A DNA stretch of 64,000 nt from Pseudomonas sp. PSE14 (GCF_029203285.1 NZ_CP115669.1:1674001-1738000), one strand, 5' to 3'. Shown: positions 52,544 through 63,199, counted from the first letter of the stretch. Translations and numbers: made by a program. Notes: generated by a model from the letters alone, not told the origin.

Positions 52544-54856
52544 ATGAAAACAACACCAATCAGCCGTATCTCCTGGCTCGGCCTCCTGCTGGGCCTGAGC
52601 AGCGCTTCGCTTTCCGCAGCCCAGGCTCCTGCCGTGGCGCCCGCCGTACCGCTGCCCGGCCAGTCGAAGGACGCCTTCATCGACAGCCTGATGCAGCGCA
52701 TGACGCAGGAAGAGAAGATCGGCCAGCTGCGCCTGGTCAGCGTCGGTCCCGACCATCCCAAGCCGGTGCTGCTGGAAGAGATCGCCGCCGGCACCACCGG
52801 CGCGGTGTTCAACACCGTGGTGCGTCCGGGCATCCGCGACCTGCAGGACGCGGCCATGAAGAGCCGGCTGAAGATTCCGCTGTTCTTCGCCTATGACGTG
52901 GTCCATGGCCATCGCACTGTGTTCCCCATCGGCCTGGGCCTGGCGGCGAGCTGGGACCTGGCGTCCATCGAGCGCAGCGCTCGCGTCTCGGCCATCGAGG
53001 CCAGCGCCGACGGCCTCAACCTGACCTATTCGCCCACCGTCGACATCGCCCGCGATCCGCGCTGGGGCCGCGTGTCCGAGGGCTTCGGCGAAGACGCCTG
53101 GCTGACCAGCAAGGTCGCCGCCGCGGTGGTCAAGGGTTACCAGGGCAAGGGTCTGGACCAGCCGGAAACCATCATGGCCGGGGTCAAGCACTTTGCCCTG
53201 TACGGCGCCGGCGAAGGCGGCCGTGACTACAACACCGTGGACATGAGCCCGCAGCGCATGTTCCAGGACTACCTGCCGCCGTACCGCGCCGCCATCGATG
53301 CCGGCGCCGGCGCGGTGATGGTCTCGCTGAACAGCATCAACGGCGTGCCCGCCACCGCCAACCAGTGGCTGCTGCAGGACCTGCTGCGCGGCCAGTGGGG
53401 CTACAAGGGCCTGACCCTGAGCGACCACGGCGCGGTGGGCGAGCTGATCAAGCACGGCGTCGCCGCCAACGAGCGCGACGCCACCCGCCTGGCGATCAAC
53501 GCCGGCGTAGAAATGAACATGAACGACGACCTCTACGGCAAGCACATGCCCGAGCTGCTCAAGGCGGGCCTGATCAGCCAGGCCGAGATCGACCGCGCCT
53601 GCCGCGACGTGCTGGCCGCCAAGTGGGACATGGGGCTGTTCAAGGACCCGTACCGCTACCTGCAGGGCAAGGACCCGGTGGACACCGACGCCGAGGAGCG
53701 CCTGCATCGTGCCGATGCCCGCGAGATCGCGCGCAAGGGCATGGTTCTGCTGAAGAACCAGAACGGCGTGCTGCCGCTCAAGCGTGACGGCGTGATCGCC
53801 CTGGTCGGCCCGCTGGCCGACAGCAAGCGCGACGTGATGGGCAGCTGGTCCGCCGCCGGCAAGGCCTTCCAGGCGGTGACCGTGCTCGAAGGCATGGGCA
53901 CGGCGACCCGTGGCAAGGCTGCGCTGCTCTATGCCAAGGGCGCCAACGTCACCGACGACCAGGAGATCATCAAGTACCTCAACGAGTACAACGAGGACGT
54001 CAGTGTCGACTCCCGCAGCCCGAAGGAAATGATCGACGAGGCCGTGGCCAAGGCGAAGCAGGCCGATGTGGTGGTCGCCGTGGTCGGCGAGGCCCAGGGC
54101 ATGGCCCACGAGGCGTCGAGCAAGACCAACCTGCACATCGCGCAAAGCCAGATCGAGTTGCTCAAGGCCCTCAAGGCCACCGGCAAGCCACTGGTGCTGG
54201 TGCTGATGAACGGCCGCCCGCTGGACCTGCGCTGGGAAAGCGCGAACGCCGACGCCATCCTGGAAACCTGGTTCAGCGGTACCGAGGGCGGCAACGCCAT
54301 CGCCGACGTGCTGTTCGGCGACTACAACCCGGCGGGCAAGCTGAGCATGACCTTCCCGCGTTCGGTGGGCCAGGTGCCGATCTACTACAACCACCTGAAC
54401 ACCGGCCGCCCGTTCGACCACGAGCACCCGAACAAGTACACCTCGCGCTACTTCGACTCGCAGAACGGCCCGCTGTACCCCTTCGGCTTCGGCCTGAGCT
54501 ACACCGACTTCAGCGTCTCGGAGGTGAAGATGTCCGGCAGCAAGCTGAAGAAGGGTGACCAGCTGACCGCCAGCGTGACGGTGAAGAACACCGGCAAGGT
54601 CGCCGGCGAGACCGTGGTGCAGCTCTACCTGCGCGACGTCGCCGCCTCCATCAGCCGTCCGGTGAAGGAGCTCAAGGGCTTCAGCAAGATCATGCTGCAG
54701 CCGGGCGAGTCGAAAGTGGTGCAGTTCCCGATCCGCGAGGAAGACCTGCGCTTCTACGACAGCCAGCTGCGCTACGCGTCGGAGCCGGGCGAGTTCAAGG
54801 TCTACGTCGGCCTGGATTCGGATAACGTGAAGGAGCAGAGCTTCACGCTGCTTTAA
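52544..54856 (+). CDS. bglX: Periplasmic beta-glucosidase, glycoside hydrolase family 3
   Basis: A 770-residue GH3 enzyme with signal peptide MKTTPISRISWLGLLLGLSS (cleavage near the AQA at about residue 28). The TIM-barrel domain (to about residue 390) has the catalytic Asp in GLTLSDHGAVGELI, and ARDPRWGRVSEGFGEDAWLT and MAGVKHFALYGAGEGGRDYN are the GH3 signatures. The alpha/beta sandwich (about 400-620) and C-terminal fibronectin-like domain (GFGLSYTDFSVSEVKM onward) follow. It hydrolyses beta-glucosides from cello- or other oligosaccharides in the periplasm. It reads alone; a strong terminator follows and 190 bp of leader precede it. Confidence 0.93.
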   Translation: MKTTPISRISWLGLLLGLSSASLSAAQAPAVAPAVPLPGQSKDAFIDSLMQRMTQEEKIGQLRLVSVGPDHPKPVLLEEIAAGTTGAVFNTVVRPGIRDLQDAAMKSRLKIPLFFAYDVVHGHRTVFPIGLGLAASWDLASIERSARVSAIEASADGLNLTYSPTVDIARDPRWGRVSEGFGEDAWLTSKVAAAVVKGYQGKGLDQPETIMAGVKHFALYGAGEGGRDYNTVDMSPQRMFQDYLPPYRAAIDAGAGAVMVSLNSINGVPATANQWLLQDLLRGQWGYKGLTLSDHGAVGELIKHGVAANERDATRLAINAGVEMNMNDDLYGKHMPELLKAGLISQAEIDRACRDVLAAKWDMGLFKDPYRYLQGKDPVDTDAEERLHRADAREIARKGMVLLKNQNGVLPLKRDGVIALVGPLADSKRDVMGSWSAAGKAFQAVTVLEGMGTATRGKAALLYAKGANVTDDQEIIKYLNEYNEDVSVDSRSPKEMIDEAVAKAKQADVVVAVVGEAQGMAHEASSKTNLHIAQSQIELLKALKATGKPLVLVLMNGRPLDLRWESANADAILETWFSGTEGGNAIADVLFGDYNPAGKLSMTFPRSVGQVPIYYNHLNTGRPFDHEHPNKYTSRYFDSQNGPLYPFGFGLSYTDFSVSEVKMSGSKLKKGDQLTASVTVKNTGKVAGETVVQLYLRDVAASISRPVKELKGFSKIMLQPGESKVVQFPIREEDLRFYDSQLRYASEPGEFKVYVGLDSDNVKEQSFTLL

Positions 54857-54886
54857 GCGTTATCCACAAGCGCTGGTTCCAGACGA

Positions 54887-54917
54887 AAACGCCACGGCTC
54901 ATCGAGCCGTGGCGTTT
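54887..54917. terminator. Bidirectional terminator between bglX and a convergent membrane protein gene
   Basis: A 14-bp perfect stem AAACGCCACGGCTC / GAGCCGTGGCGTTT with an ATC loop is followed by TTCTTTTT on the plus strand and preceded by AAAA (TTTT on the minus strand). Confidence 0.92.
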
Positions 54918-54924
54918 TTCTTTT

Positions 54925-55707
54925 TCAGGTCGCCGGGTTCGCCAGCTTCCTGGCCCGGCGCCCGATCAACCAGCGCAATGCGCCTTGCACCAGCACGGAC
55001 AGCAGTGCCGCTTCGGCGAAGCTCTGCACGGTGCCGGTCTCCGGCAGGCGCAAGGCCAGCCACAGGCAGAAGGCGCCGAAGGCCGGCCGCCCGGTGACCA
55101 TGCCGCGCAGCAGGGCGATGACGAAGCCCGAGCCATTCAGGCGCTGCGACGATACGCAGAGCACGATGGAGAGCAGTGGGAACACTGCCAGCAGGCCGCT
55201 CCAGCTTGGCCCGGCCCAGCCGGCGAGGGCGGTGACGGCCAGCGTCAGCGCGGCGCCTGCGAGCATGCGCAGGCCCAGTTCGAAGCGTCCGATGGGGGAT
55301 AGGGTGGGCGGCAGTTCCACTCGCGGCATGAACAACTGGCTGGTCAGAGTGCCCAGCGCCGCAGCACCCAAGGCCCAGGCGGGCAGGGTGGGCAGTTGCG
55401 TCAGTCCCCAGGCGGCGACCAGCCAGGCCAGCATCGCGCCGCCCAGCGCCAGCGGCCACGGGTGGCGTCGGCAGATCCAGGCATAGGTGAAGTTGAACGC
55501 CTCCGAGGCGAAGATCGCCGCCAGCGCCAGCAGCGCGGCCTGGGCGCCGAAATCGCGGCCGTGCTCAAGGGTGATTAGATAAAGGATCGGCCCGGTGATG
55601 GCGGGCAGGGTGGCTAGGCAGCCGGCGACGGCAGGCCCCCACCAGCGTCCGGAGAGGGATACCAGCAGGAGGAACAATGGCACCAGGGTGAGCTTGAGGG
55701 CGAGCAT
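54925..55707 (-). CDS. Multi-pass membrane protein of unknown function
   Basis: A 260-residue protein with eight or more hydrophobic helices and short loops (MLALKLTLVPLFLLLVSLSG, GPAVAGCLATLPAITGPIL, GAQAALLALAAIFASEAFNF and so on). I do not recognise a specific family from motifs. The small polar content and paired helices suggest a transporter-like or permease fold, but that is inference. The ATG at 55707 opens the first helix; the frame continues 59 codons upstream with no hydrophobic or conserved content. It is convergent with bglX and shares its terminator. Confidence 0.7.
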   Translation of the reverse strand: MLALKLTLVPLFLLLVSLSGRWWGPAVAGCLATLPAITGPILYLITLEHGRDFGAQAALLALAAIFASEAFNFTYAWICRRHPWPLALGGAMLAWLVAAWGLTQLPTLPAWALGAAALGTLTSQLFMPRVELPPTLSPIGRFELGLRMLAGAALTLAVTALAGWAGPSWSGLLAVFPLLSIVLCVSSQRLNGSGFVIALLRGMVTGRPAFGAFCLWLALRLPETGTVQSFAEAALLSVLVQGALRWLIGRRARKLANPAT

Positions 55708-55917
55708 GAAGGCGGCGAGCAAGAAGTGACGGCGGATTCTAGCAAGAGCGGGGTTGGGTGCGATTGGCGGCTTCGATGGCGGCGATGAGAAATCCGACAC
55801 GCGTATGCAGGATGGCGTGGAGCGCAACGAACCCCATCGATCCCGAGCACTGGCGGCATGGGTTTCGCGCTGATTCCTGCCCATCCTGCAAGCTGATTGA
55901 TAGTGCGGTGCAGTGGT

Positions 55918-55989
55918 TGTTCGCGAGCAAGCTCGCTCCTACGAAGAGCCTGCGCTCCCTACCTGTAGGAGCGAGCTTGCTCGCGAACC
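55918..55989. repeat. REP doublet in the outward-facing arrangement
   Basis: GCGAGCAAGCTCGCTCCTAC comes first and GTAGGAGCGAGCTTGCTCGC second, the reverse order of all other doublets in the window. It sits directly before the gap stop codon. Confidence 0.82.
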
Positions 55990-55993
55990 TTCT

Positions 55994-56998
55994 TCATCCC
56001 TGCGCCAAATACATCGCCCGCGCTGTATCCAGCATGCGGTTGGAGAATCCCCACTCGTTGTCGTACCAGGCCATTACCTTCACCAACCGGCCGCTCACCC
56101 GCGTGTGGCTGGCGTCGAAGATGGCGGAGCGCGAGTCATGGTTGAAGTCCACCGAAACCAGCGGCTGGCGGTTGAAGCCGAGGATCGGCGAACCCTGGCT
56201 GGCGCGCTCGAACAGCGCGTTGACCTCCTCGACATGGGCAGCGCGGGCGACCTGTACCGTGAGGTCCACCAGCGACACATTGATCACCGGTACCCGCACC
56301 GCCAGCCCGGTCAGCTTGCCGGCCAGTTCCGGCAGCACCAAGCCCACTGCATCGGCGGCGCCGGTGCGGGTCGGGATCATTGACTGGGTGGCCGAGCGCG
56401 CCCGGTACGGATCGTCGTGATGGATGTCGGACAGGTTCTGGTCGTTGGTGTAGGCATGGATGGTGGTCATCAGCCCATGCTCGATGCCCAGTTCGTGGTG
56501 CAGCACCTGAGCCACAGGCGCCAGGCAGTTGGTGGTGCAGGAGGCATTGGAGACGATCCGGTGCGTCGGCCGCAGGATGTGTTCGTTGACGCCGTAGACC
56601 ACCGTGGCGTCGACGCCCTGGCCCGGCGCGGAGACCAGCACCTGGCGCGCGCCGGCGTCGAGGTGCGCGGCGGCCTTCTCGCGGCTGGTGAAGAGACCGG
56701 TGCATTCCAGCACGATGTCCACCTCCAGCACCTTCCACGGCAGCTCCGCCGGGTTGCGGATGGCCGTGACGGCGATGCGGTCGCCCTCTACGCTGAGGCT
56801 TTCCGCGTCATGTTCCACCTGGCCGGGGAAGCGCCCGTGCACGCTGTCGTACTGCAGCAGATGGGCGTTGATCGCCGCATCGCCCAGGTCATTGATCGCC
56901 ACCACTTGCAGGTGCTGGCGATAGGGGCCCGAGTAGAGTGCACGGAGAACGTTCCGACCGATGCGGCCGAAACCGTTGATAGCCAGGCGTATAGTCAT
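55994..56998 (-). CDS. gap: Glyceraldehyde-3-phosphate dehydrogenase, type I
   Basis: A 334-residue NAD(P)-dependent dehydrogenase. The Rossmann start is [20 protein letters not shown]. The catalytic Cys154 is in [15 protein letters not shown], with the partner His in [15 protein letters not shown]. The C-terminal [19 protein letters not shown] is universal. In pseudomonads this Gap serves mainly in the Entner-Doudoroff/glucose pathway. It is divergent from edd, and the gap between them has HexR-type TTGT-N-ACAA motifs, so both are probably released by KDPG. The ATG at 56998 gives the family length. Confidence 0.96.
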   Translation of the reverse strand: MTIRLAINGFGRIGRNVLRALYSGPYRQHLQVVAINDLGDAAINAHLLQYDSVHGRFPGQVEHDAESLSVEGDRIAVTAIRNPAELPWKVLEVDIVLECTGLFTSREKAAAHLDAGARQVLVSAPGQGVDATVVYGVNEHILRPTHRIVSNASCTTNCLAPVAQVLHHELGIEHGLMTTIHAYTNDQNLSDIHHDDPYRARSATQSMIPTRTGAADAVGLVLPELAGKLTGLAVRVPVINVSLVDLTVQVARAAHVEEVNALFERASQGSPILGFNRQPLVSVDFNHDSRSAIFDASHTRVSGRLVKVMAWYDNEWGFSNRMLDTARAMYLAQG

Positions 56999-57015
56999 GG
57001 AGGTCGTCTCTTTTC

Positions 57016-57100
57016 TTTTGTTGTGGTAAAAAACATTAAATTTCCGCTTCGAAGAAAAGTAAACGCTTTGTATTCGAAGATTATGTTGTAAAAACAACAA
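57016..57100. promoter_or_regulatory. HexR-type operators in the gap/edd intergenic region
   Basis: TTGT-AAAAACA-ACAA (57086-57100) fits the HexR pattern TTGT-N7/8-ACAA and lies 27 bp before the edd start. A second, weaker match, TTGTGGTAAAAAACAT, lies near 57018-57036 on the gap side. The region is unusually A+T-rich for this genome. Confidence 0.6.
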
Positions 57101-57126
57101 CTGATAGTCTGTAGGAGAATGCTGCC

Positions 57127-58953
<1,827 letters not shown>

Positions 58954-59074
58954 CCCTACCGGTCTCCCGTGTGACGGACTGCCTGTTCGTCGCACGGGGC
59001 ATTTTCGGCGCTGTCCTATGCTGGCATGATCCCGCGCCGCATCCTTTCACCCATCTTCCAGGCCCGAGCCCGCA

Positions 59075-60073
59075 ATGAACTCCAACAATGCTCAGTCCTC
59101 CTCCAACGGTTTCGCCCTGGTTGGCGACATTGGCGGAACCAATGCCCGCTTCGCCCTGTGGCGTGGTGAAGTCCTCGAATCCATACAGGTCCTGGCCTGC
59201 GCCGACTACCCGCGCCCGGAAGACGCGGTGCGCGACTACCTGCAGCGCGTCGGCCAGCCGCTGTCCGCCATCGAGAACGTCTGCCTGGCCTGCGCAGGTC
59301 CTGTCGGCGCCGCCGACTTCAAGTTCACCAACAACCACTGGGTGATCAAGCGCGATGCGTTCCGCGCCGAGTTGGGCCTGAGCCACCTGCTGCTGGTAAA
59401 CGACTTCAGCACCATGGCCTGGGCGGCTTCGCGGTTGTCGGAGGAACACCTGGTGCAGGTGCGCCCGGGCAAGGCGCTCGAAGGCCGCGCCAAGCTGATC
59501 ATCGGCCCGGGCACCGGCCTGGGGGTCGGCAGCCTGATGCCGCTGCCGGGCGGCGGCTGGGACGTGCTGCCCTGCGAAGGTGGCCACGTCGACCTGCCGA
59601 TAACTTCCGAGCGTGATTTCGCCCTCTGGCAGCTGCTGCGCGAAAAATACGGCCACGTCTCGGCCGAGCGCGTGCTCTCCGGTAGCGGCCTGGAAAACCT
59701 CTACCGCATGAGCTGCCAGCTCGATGGCGTGGAGCCGAAATGCGCCACCGCCGCCGAGATCGGCGAGCGCGCCATGGCTGGCGATGCCTACGCCGATGCA
59801 GTGCTGGAGCACTTCTTCCTCTGGCTGGCGCGGGTCGCCGGCAACGCCGTACTGACGGTCGGCGCGCTGGGTGGCGTGTACATCACCGGCGGCATCGTCC
59901 CGCGCTTCCTCGAGCGCTTCCAGCGCAGCGGTTTCGCCGAGGCGTTTCGCACCCGCGGCAAGACCAGCGGGCCGTACCTCGATCCGGTGCCGGTGTGGGT
60001 CATGACGGCGGAGCACCCCGGTCTGTTCGGCGCCGGTGTCGCCCTGGAACAGGCCCTGCGCAACGAAGGTTGA
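59075..60073 (+). CDS. glk: Glucokinase
   Basis: A 332-residue ROK-independent (proteobacterial Glk-type) glucokinase that phosphorylates cytoplasmic glucose. The N-terminal phosphate loop is LVGDIGGTNARFALW near residue 13. Substrate and ATP motifs follow: NNHWVIKRDAFRAELG, LLVNDFSTMAWAA with the catalytic Asp, IIGPGTGLGVGSL, and EGGHVDLP. LGGVYITGGIVPRFLERFQRSGF is the adenosine-motif region. It lies 121 bp after edd and 43 bp before gltR, in the same direction. Confidence 0.96.
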   Translation: MNSNNAQSSSNGFALVGDIGGTNARFALWRGEVLESIQVLACADYPRPEDAVRDYLQRVGQPLSAIENVCLACAGPVGAADFKFTNNHWVIKRDAFRAELGLSHLLLVNDFSTMAWAASRLSEEHLVQVRPGKALEGRAKLIIGPGTGLGVGSLMPLPGGGWDVLPCEGGHVDLPITSERDFALWQLLREKYGHVSAERVLSGSGLENLYRMSCQLDGVEPKCATAAEIGERAMAGDAYADAVLEHFFLWLARVAGNAVLTVGALGGVYITGGIVPRFLERFQRSGFAEAFRTRGKTSGPYLDPVPVWVMTAEHPGLFGAGVALEQALRNEG

Positions 60074-60116
60074 GTCACCGCTTCATTCCTTAGAACAACA
60101 AGAAAGGACGCCCGAA

Positions 60117-60851
60117 GTGAACCAGCCTGCCAGATCCATCCTGTTGGTGGACGACGACCAGGAAATCCGCGAGCTGCTGGAAACCTACCTCAGCCGCGCC
60201 GGCTTCCAGGTGCGCAGCGTCGCCGATGGCGAGAGCTTCCGCCGCGCGCTGTGCGAGGAGGATGCCGCCCTGGCGATCCTCGACGTGATGCTGCCCGACG
60301 AGGACGGCTTCAGCCTGTGCCGCTGGATTCGCTCGCACCAGCGCCACGCCTGCATGCCGGTGATCATGCTTACCGCCAGCTCCGACGAGGCCGACCGCGT
60401 GGTGGGCCTGGAACTGGGTGCCGACGACTACCTCGGCAAACCCTTCAGCCCCCGCGAGCTGCTGGCACGGATCAAGGCGCTGCTGCGCCGCGCGCAGTAC
60501 ACCCAGGCGCGCGGCGGCGAGGTCATTGCTTTCGACGACTGGCGGCTGGATACCATCAGCCACCGGCTGTTCCACGAAGATGGCGAGGAGCACTTCCTCA
60601 GCGGCGCCGACTTCGCCCTGCTCAAGCTGTTCCTCGACAACCCCCGGCAGATACTCGATCGCGACACCATCGCCAGCGCCACCCGTGGCCGCGAGGTGAT
60701 GCCGCTGGAGCGCATCGTCGACATGGCCGTCTCGCGTCTGCGCCAGCGCCTGCGCGACACCGGGAAACCGGCGCGGCTGATCCAGACCGTGCGCGGCAGC
60801 GGCTACCTGCTGGCCGCCCAGGTTCGCCCGCACCTTGCCGGCCATGAGTGA
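60117..60851 (+). CDS. gltR: Response regulator of glucose transport
   Basis: A 244-residue OmpR-type response regulator. The receiver has DDD at residues 12-14 and phospho-Asp56 in AILDVMLPDEDG. The winged helix is at about 135-235 (SGADFALLKLFLDNPRQILD, PLERIVDMAVSRLRQRLRDT, LIQTVRGSGYLLAAQV). The start is a GTG at 60117 preceded by AAAGGA; no ATG fits better. With GtrS it controls the oprB/gltBFGK glucose uptake genes and toxin or catabolic genes in studied pseudomonads. It overlaps gtrS by 8 bp. Confidence 0.93.
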   Translation: MNQPARSILLVDDDQEIRELLETYLSRAGFQVRSVADGESFRRALCEEDAALAILDVMLPDEDGFSLCRWIRSHQRHACMPVIMLTASSDEADRVVGLELGADDYLGKPFSPRELLARIKALLRRAQYTQARGGEVIAFDDWRLDTISHRLFHEDGEEHFLSGADFALLKLFLDNPRQILDRDTIASATRGREVMPLERIVDMAVSRLRQRLRDTGKPARLIQTVRGSGYLLAAQVRPHLAGHE

Positions 60852-62292
60852 GCGCCGCCGCTGGTCCCTGGTGCCGCGCTCGCTGCTCGGCCGCATGCTG
60901 TTGCTCACCCTGCTGGCGGTGCTGATCGCCCAGGGGCTGTCGAGCCTGTTCTGGATTTCCCACCTGCGCAGCAGCCAGCGCGACGGCCTGCTCACCAGCT
61001 CACGCAGCCTGGCTTACTCCATGGCCGCCAGCGTCAGCTACTTTCGCTCGCTGCCCATCGGCTACCGCCCGCTGGTGCTCGACCAGCTGCGGAGCATGGG
61101 CGGCACGCGTTTCTTCGTCTCGCTCAATGAACGCCCGCTGGAGATGCGCCCGCTACCGGATACCACCAACAAGCAGGCGGTGATCGACATCGTGCAGGAC
61201 GTGCTGCACCAGAAGCTGGGCAAGGACGTGGAATTGCAGGTGGAATTCGTCAGCCCGGACGATCTGCGGCTATTCAACGGCGAGCTGAAGCTGGAGGAGC
61301 TGCCGCGCTCCTGGGCGCACTATGCGCTGACGCTGGAGCCGGTGAACCCACCGGTGCTGGTCACGCAGATCCGCATCGGCGAGAGCGAATGGTTGTACAT
61401 CGCCAGCCTGATGCCCGCGCCCTACGTGACGCTGGAGCCCGAAAGCCTGCCGCCGCAGCAGATCATCTCCATCGTCTTCACCAGCCTGCTGCTCTTGCTG
61501 TTCACCGGCCTGCTGGTGCACTGGCAGAGCCGCCCGCTCAAGCGCCTGGCCCGCGCCGCCCGTGACATCGCCCTGGGCGGCCAGGACCAGCCGCTGGAGG
61601 AGAGCGGAGCGAGCGAACTGGTGGAGGTCTCCCGCGCCTTCAACACCATGCGCGAGCGCATCGACCGCTACGTCAACGAGCGTTCCCAGTTGTTCAGCGG
61701 CATCTCCCACGACCTGCGCACGCCCATCACCCGCCTGCGCCTGCGCGTCGAGCTGCTGGACGACGAGCAGGCGCGGGACAAGTTCAGCCACGACCTAGAC
61801 GAGCTGGAGCTGCTGGTGAAGGGCGCGCTGCAATGCGTGAAGGACACCGACATCCACGAGAACGTCGAGCCGGTGGACCTCAACCAGTTGCTGCAGTACG
61901 TGGCTGGGCCGTACCTCGCCGATGGCCGGGTCGAAGTGATCGGCGCCGCGAGCGAGCCCTATCCGGGCAAGCCGCTGGCGCTCAAGCGCTGCATCGGCAA
62001 CCTGCTGGATAACGCCCTCAAATACGGCGGCCGCGCTCAGTTGAGCATCGAGGATGATCCTGATGCGGTGGTTCTGCATGTCGACGACCAGGGGCCGGGT
62101 GTTCCGGAGCAGCGCCTGGAGAAAGTCTTCGAGCCGCGCTTCCGGTTGTCTGAACGGGGGCAGGGCTACGGCCTCGGGTTGGGCATCGCGCGCAACATCG
62201 CGCATACCCACGGGGGCGAAGTCAGCCTGCAGAATCGCCGGGAGGGTGGGTTGCGGGTGACGTTGAGGTTGCCGCGGTTGGAGGTGGAGTAG
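60844..62292 (+). CDS. gtrS: Sensor histidine kinase of glucose transport
   Basis: A 482-residue inner-membrane kinase. A membrane helix at about residues 18-38 is followed by a periplasmic sensor domain of about 165 residues (to about residue 205) and a second helix (IISIVFTSLLLLLFTGLLVH, about 210-229). HAMP follows, then HisKA with the phospho-His in SGISHDLRTPITRLRLRVEL (about residue 285) and HATPase (IGNLLDNALKYGG, DDQGPGVPEQ, GLGLGIARNIAHTHGG). The sensor is known in P. aeruginosa to bind 2-ketogluconate or 6-phosphogluconate. The ATG at 60844 is preferred. Partner of gltR. Confidence 0.93.
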   Translation: MSERRRWSLVPRSLLGRMLLLTLLAVLIAQGLSSLFWISHLRSSQRDGLLTSSRSLAYSMAASVSYFRSLPIGYRPLVLDQLRSMGGTRFFVSLNERPLEMRPLPDTTNKQAVIDIVQDVLHQKLGKDVELQVEFVSPDDLRLFNGELKLEELPRSWAHYALTLEPVNPPVLVTQIRIGESEWLYIASLMPAPYVTLEPESLPPQQIISIVFTSLLLLLFTGLLVHWQSRPLKRLARAARDIALGGQDQPLEESGASELVEVSRAFNTMRERIDRYVNERSQLFSGISHDLRTPITRLRLRVELLDDEQARDKFSHDLDELELLVKGALQCVKDTDIHENVEPVDLNQLLQYVAGPYLADGRVEVIGAASEPYPGKPLALKRCIGNLLDNALKYGGRAQLSIEDDPDAVVLHVDDQGPGVPEQRLEKVFEPRFRLSERGQGYGLGLGIARNIAHTHGGEVSLQNRREGGLRVTLRLPRLEVE

Positions 62293-62336
62293 GGGGGGCT
62301 TCTGCCGGTTACTTCGGAGTGTGTGGGGAGGTTTTG

Positions 62337-62382
62337 CCCTCTCCCTAACCCTGGCTACGCGCCCCGCTCCGAAGGGAGAGGG
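62337..62382. repeat. CTCTCCC palindrome A, left of the DUF559 gene
   Basis: CCCTCTCCCTAACCCTGGCT followed by ACGCGCCCCGCTCCGAAGGG and AGAGGG forms an imperfect long palindrome. Its reverse complement matches copies B and D. Confidence 0.8.
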
Positions 62383-62466
62383 GACTGGATCGGCGTGCTG
62401 CTCCAATCTGGAGCTCGCCTGAAGCCATGGCCACCTGAAACGCAGGAGCCTACAGGTAGCTCGGAA

Positions 62467-62528
62467 AGCTCCCTCTCCCTTCGGAGCGGGGCGCGCAGCC
62501 AGGGCTGGGGAGAGGGTGGTGGGCCGAG
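62467..62528. repeat. CTCTCCC palindrome B, inverted relative to A, left of the DUF559 gene
   Basis: The 62-bp block begins AGCTCCCTCTCCCTTCGGAG and ends GTGGTGGGCCGAG. It is identical to the block at 63048-63109 and is in inverted orientation to copy A. Confidence 0.85.
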
Positions 62529-62567
62529 GCACTAGCCTCCAGGCATACACCTGCCGGAGCCAGCTCA

Positions 62568-62933
62568 ATGATCTCCCACCTCACCCCATTCTCGAAACAA
62601 CTGCGCCATGACCAGACCGAAGCCGAGCGAGCCCTCTGGCACCATCTGCGCGCCCACCGCTTCCTCGGCCTCAAGTTCCGCCGGCAGAAGATCATCGGGG
62701 CTTACATCATCGATTTCGTTTGTCACGAACGGATGTTGATCATCGAGCTGGATGGTGGGCAGCATCTGGATTCAAATGCAGACTTGAAACGAGACGCATG
62801 GCTCAAGAGCAAGGGGTTCACGATACTGCGCTTCTGGAATCATGATGTGTTGTTGAAGATGGATTCGGTGCTGGAGGCGATACGCCTGGTGCTCGATGTG
62901 GATTCCTTGCCCTCTCCCCAACCCTCTCCCTGA
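62568..62933 (+). CDS. DUF559-family endonuclease-like protein
   Basis: A 121-residue protein of the DUF559 family, related to the Vsr/PD-(D/E)XK endonuclease fold. Family blocks are visible: LRHDQTEAERALWHHLRAHR (residues 12-31), LGLKFRRQKIIGAYIIDFVC with the acidic IIDF and FRRQ motifs, HERMLIIELDGGQH (catalytic E-x-D-like region), and GFTILRFWNHDVL. DNA cleavage is inference from the fold. The stop codon and the last residues (SLPSPQPSP) lie inside palindrome C. It interrupts the gtrS-gltB interval, and no cognate methylase is near. Confidence 0.82.
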   Translation: MISHLTPFSKQLRHDQTEAERALWHHLRAHRFLGLKFRRQKIIGAYIIDFVCHERMLIIELDGGQHLDSNADLKRDAWLKSKGFTILRFWNHDVLLKMDSVLEAIRLVLDVDSLPSPQPSP

Positions 62934-62943
62934 AGGGAGAGGG
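62910..62943. repeat. CTCTCCC palindrome C overlapping the DUF559 stop codon
   Basis: CCCTCTCCC-TGAA-GGGAGAGGG at 62922-62943 is a perfect 9-bp stem, and the DUF559 TGA stop is in its loop. A further CCCTCTCCCC precedes it. Confidence 0.85.
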
Positions 62944-63047
62944 GGCCGCTCGGCGTGAAGCGAAATGTCGGCGTGAGCCGGCCTCCTCGTTGATGTTTGA
63001 AGCTGCGACGGCATCAGGAGAGCTGCCCACTTGGCATCGCAGAGGAC

Positions 63048-63109
63048 AGCTCCCTCTCCCTTCGGAGCGGGGCGCGCAGCCAGGGCTGGGGAGAGGGTGG
63101 TGGGCCGAG
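63048..63109. repeat. CTCTCCC palindrome D, right of the DUF559 gene
   Basis: It is identical over 62 bp to the block at 62467-62528 and is inverted relative to C. It completes a second palindrome pair (C-D), with the first (A-B) on the other side of the gene. Confidence 0.85.
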
Positions 63110-63181
63110 CTGCAGACGCCCAGAAGACGGCCAAAAGCACTTCTTCACCCTCCAACGCTAAACCCACCAACGGACCCCAAA

Positions 63182-63199
63182 TGTCACCACCTCGTGACA
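63182..63199. promoter_or_regulatory. Inverted repeat upstream of gltB, candidate regulator site
   Basis: TGTCAC-CACCTC-GTGACA is a perfect 6-6-6 inverted repeat about 100 bp before the gltB start. GltR is the obvious candidate, but its site is not known to me from this sequence; another regulator is possible. Confidence 0.5.
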
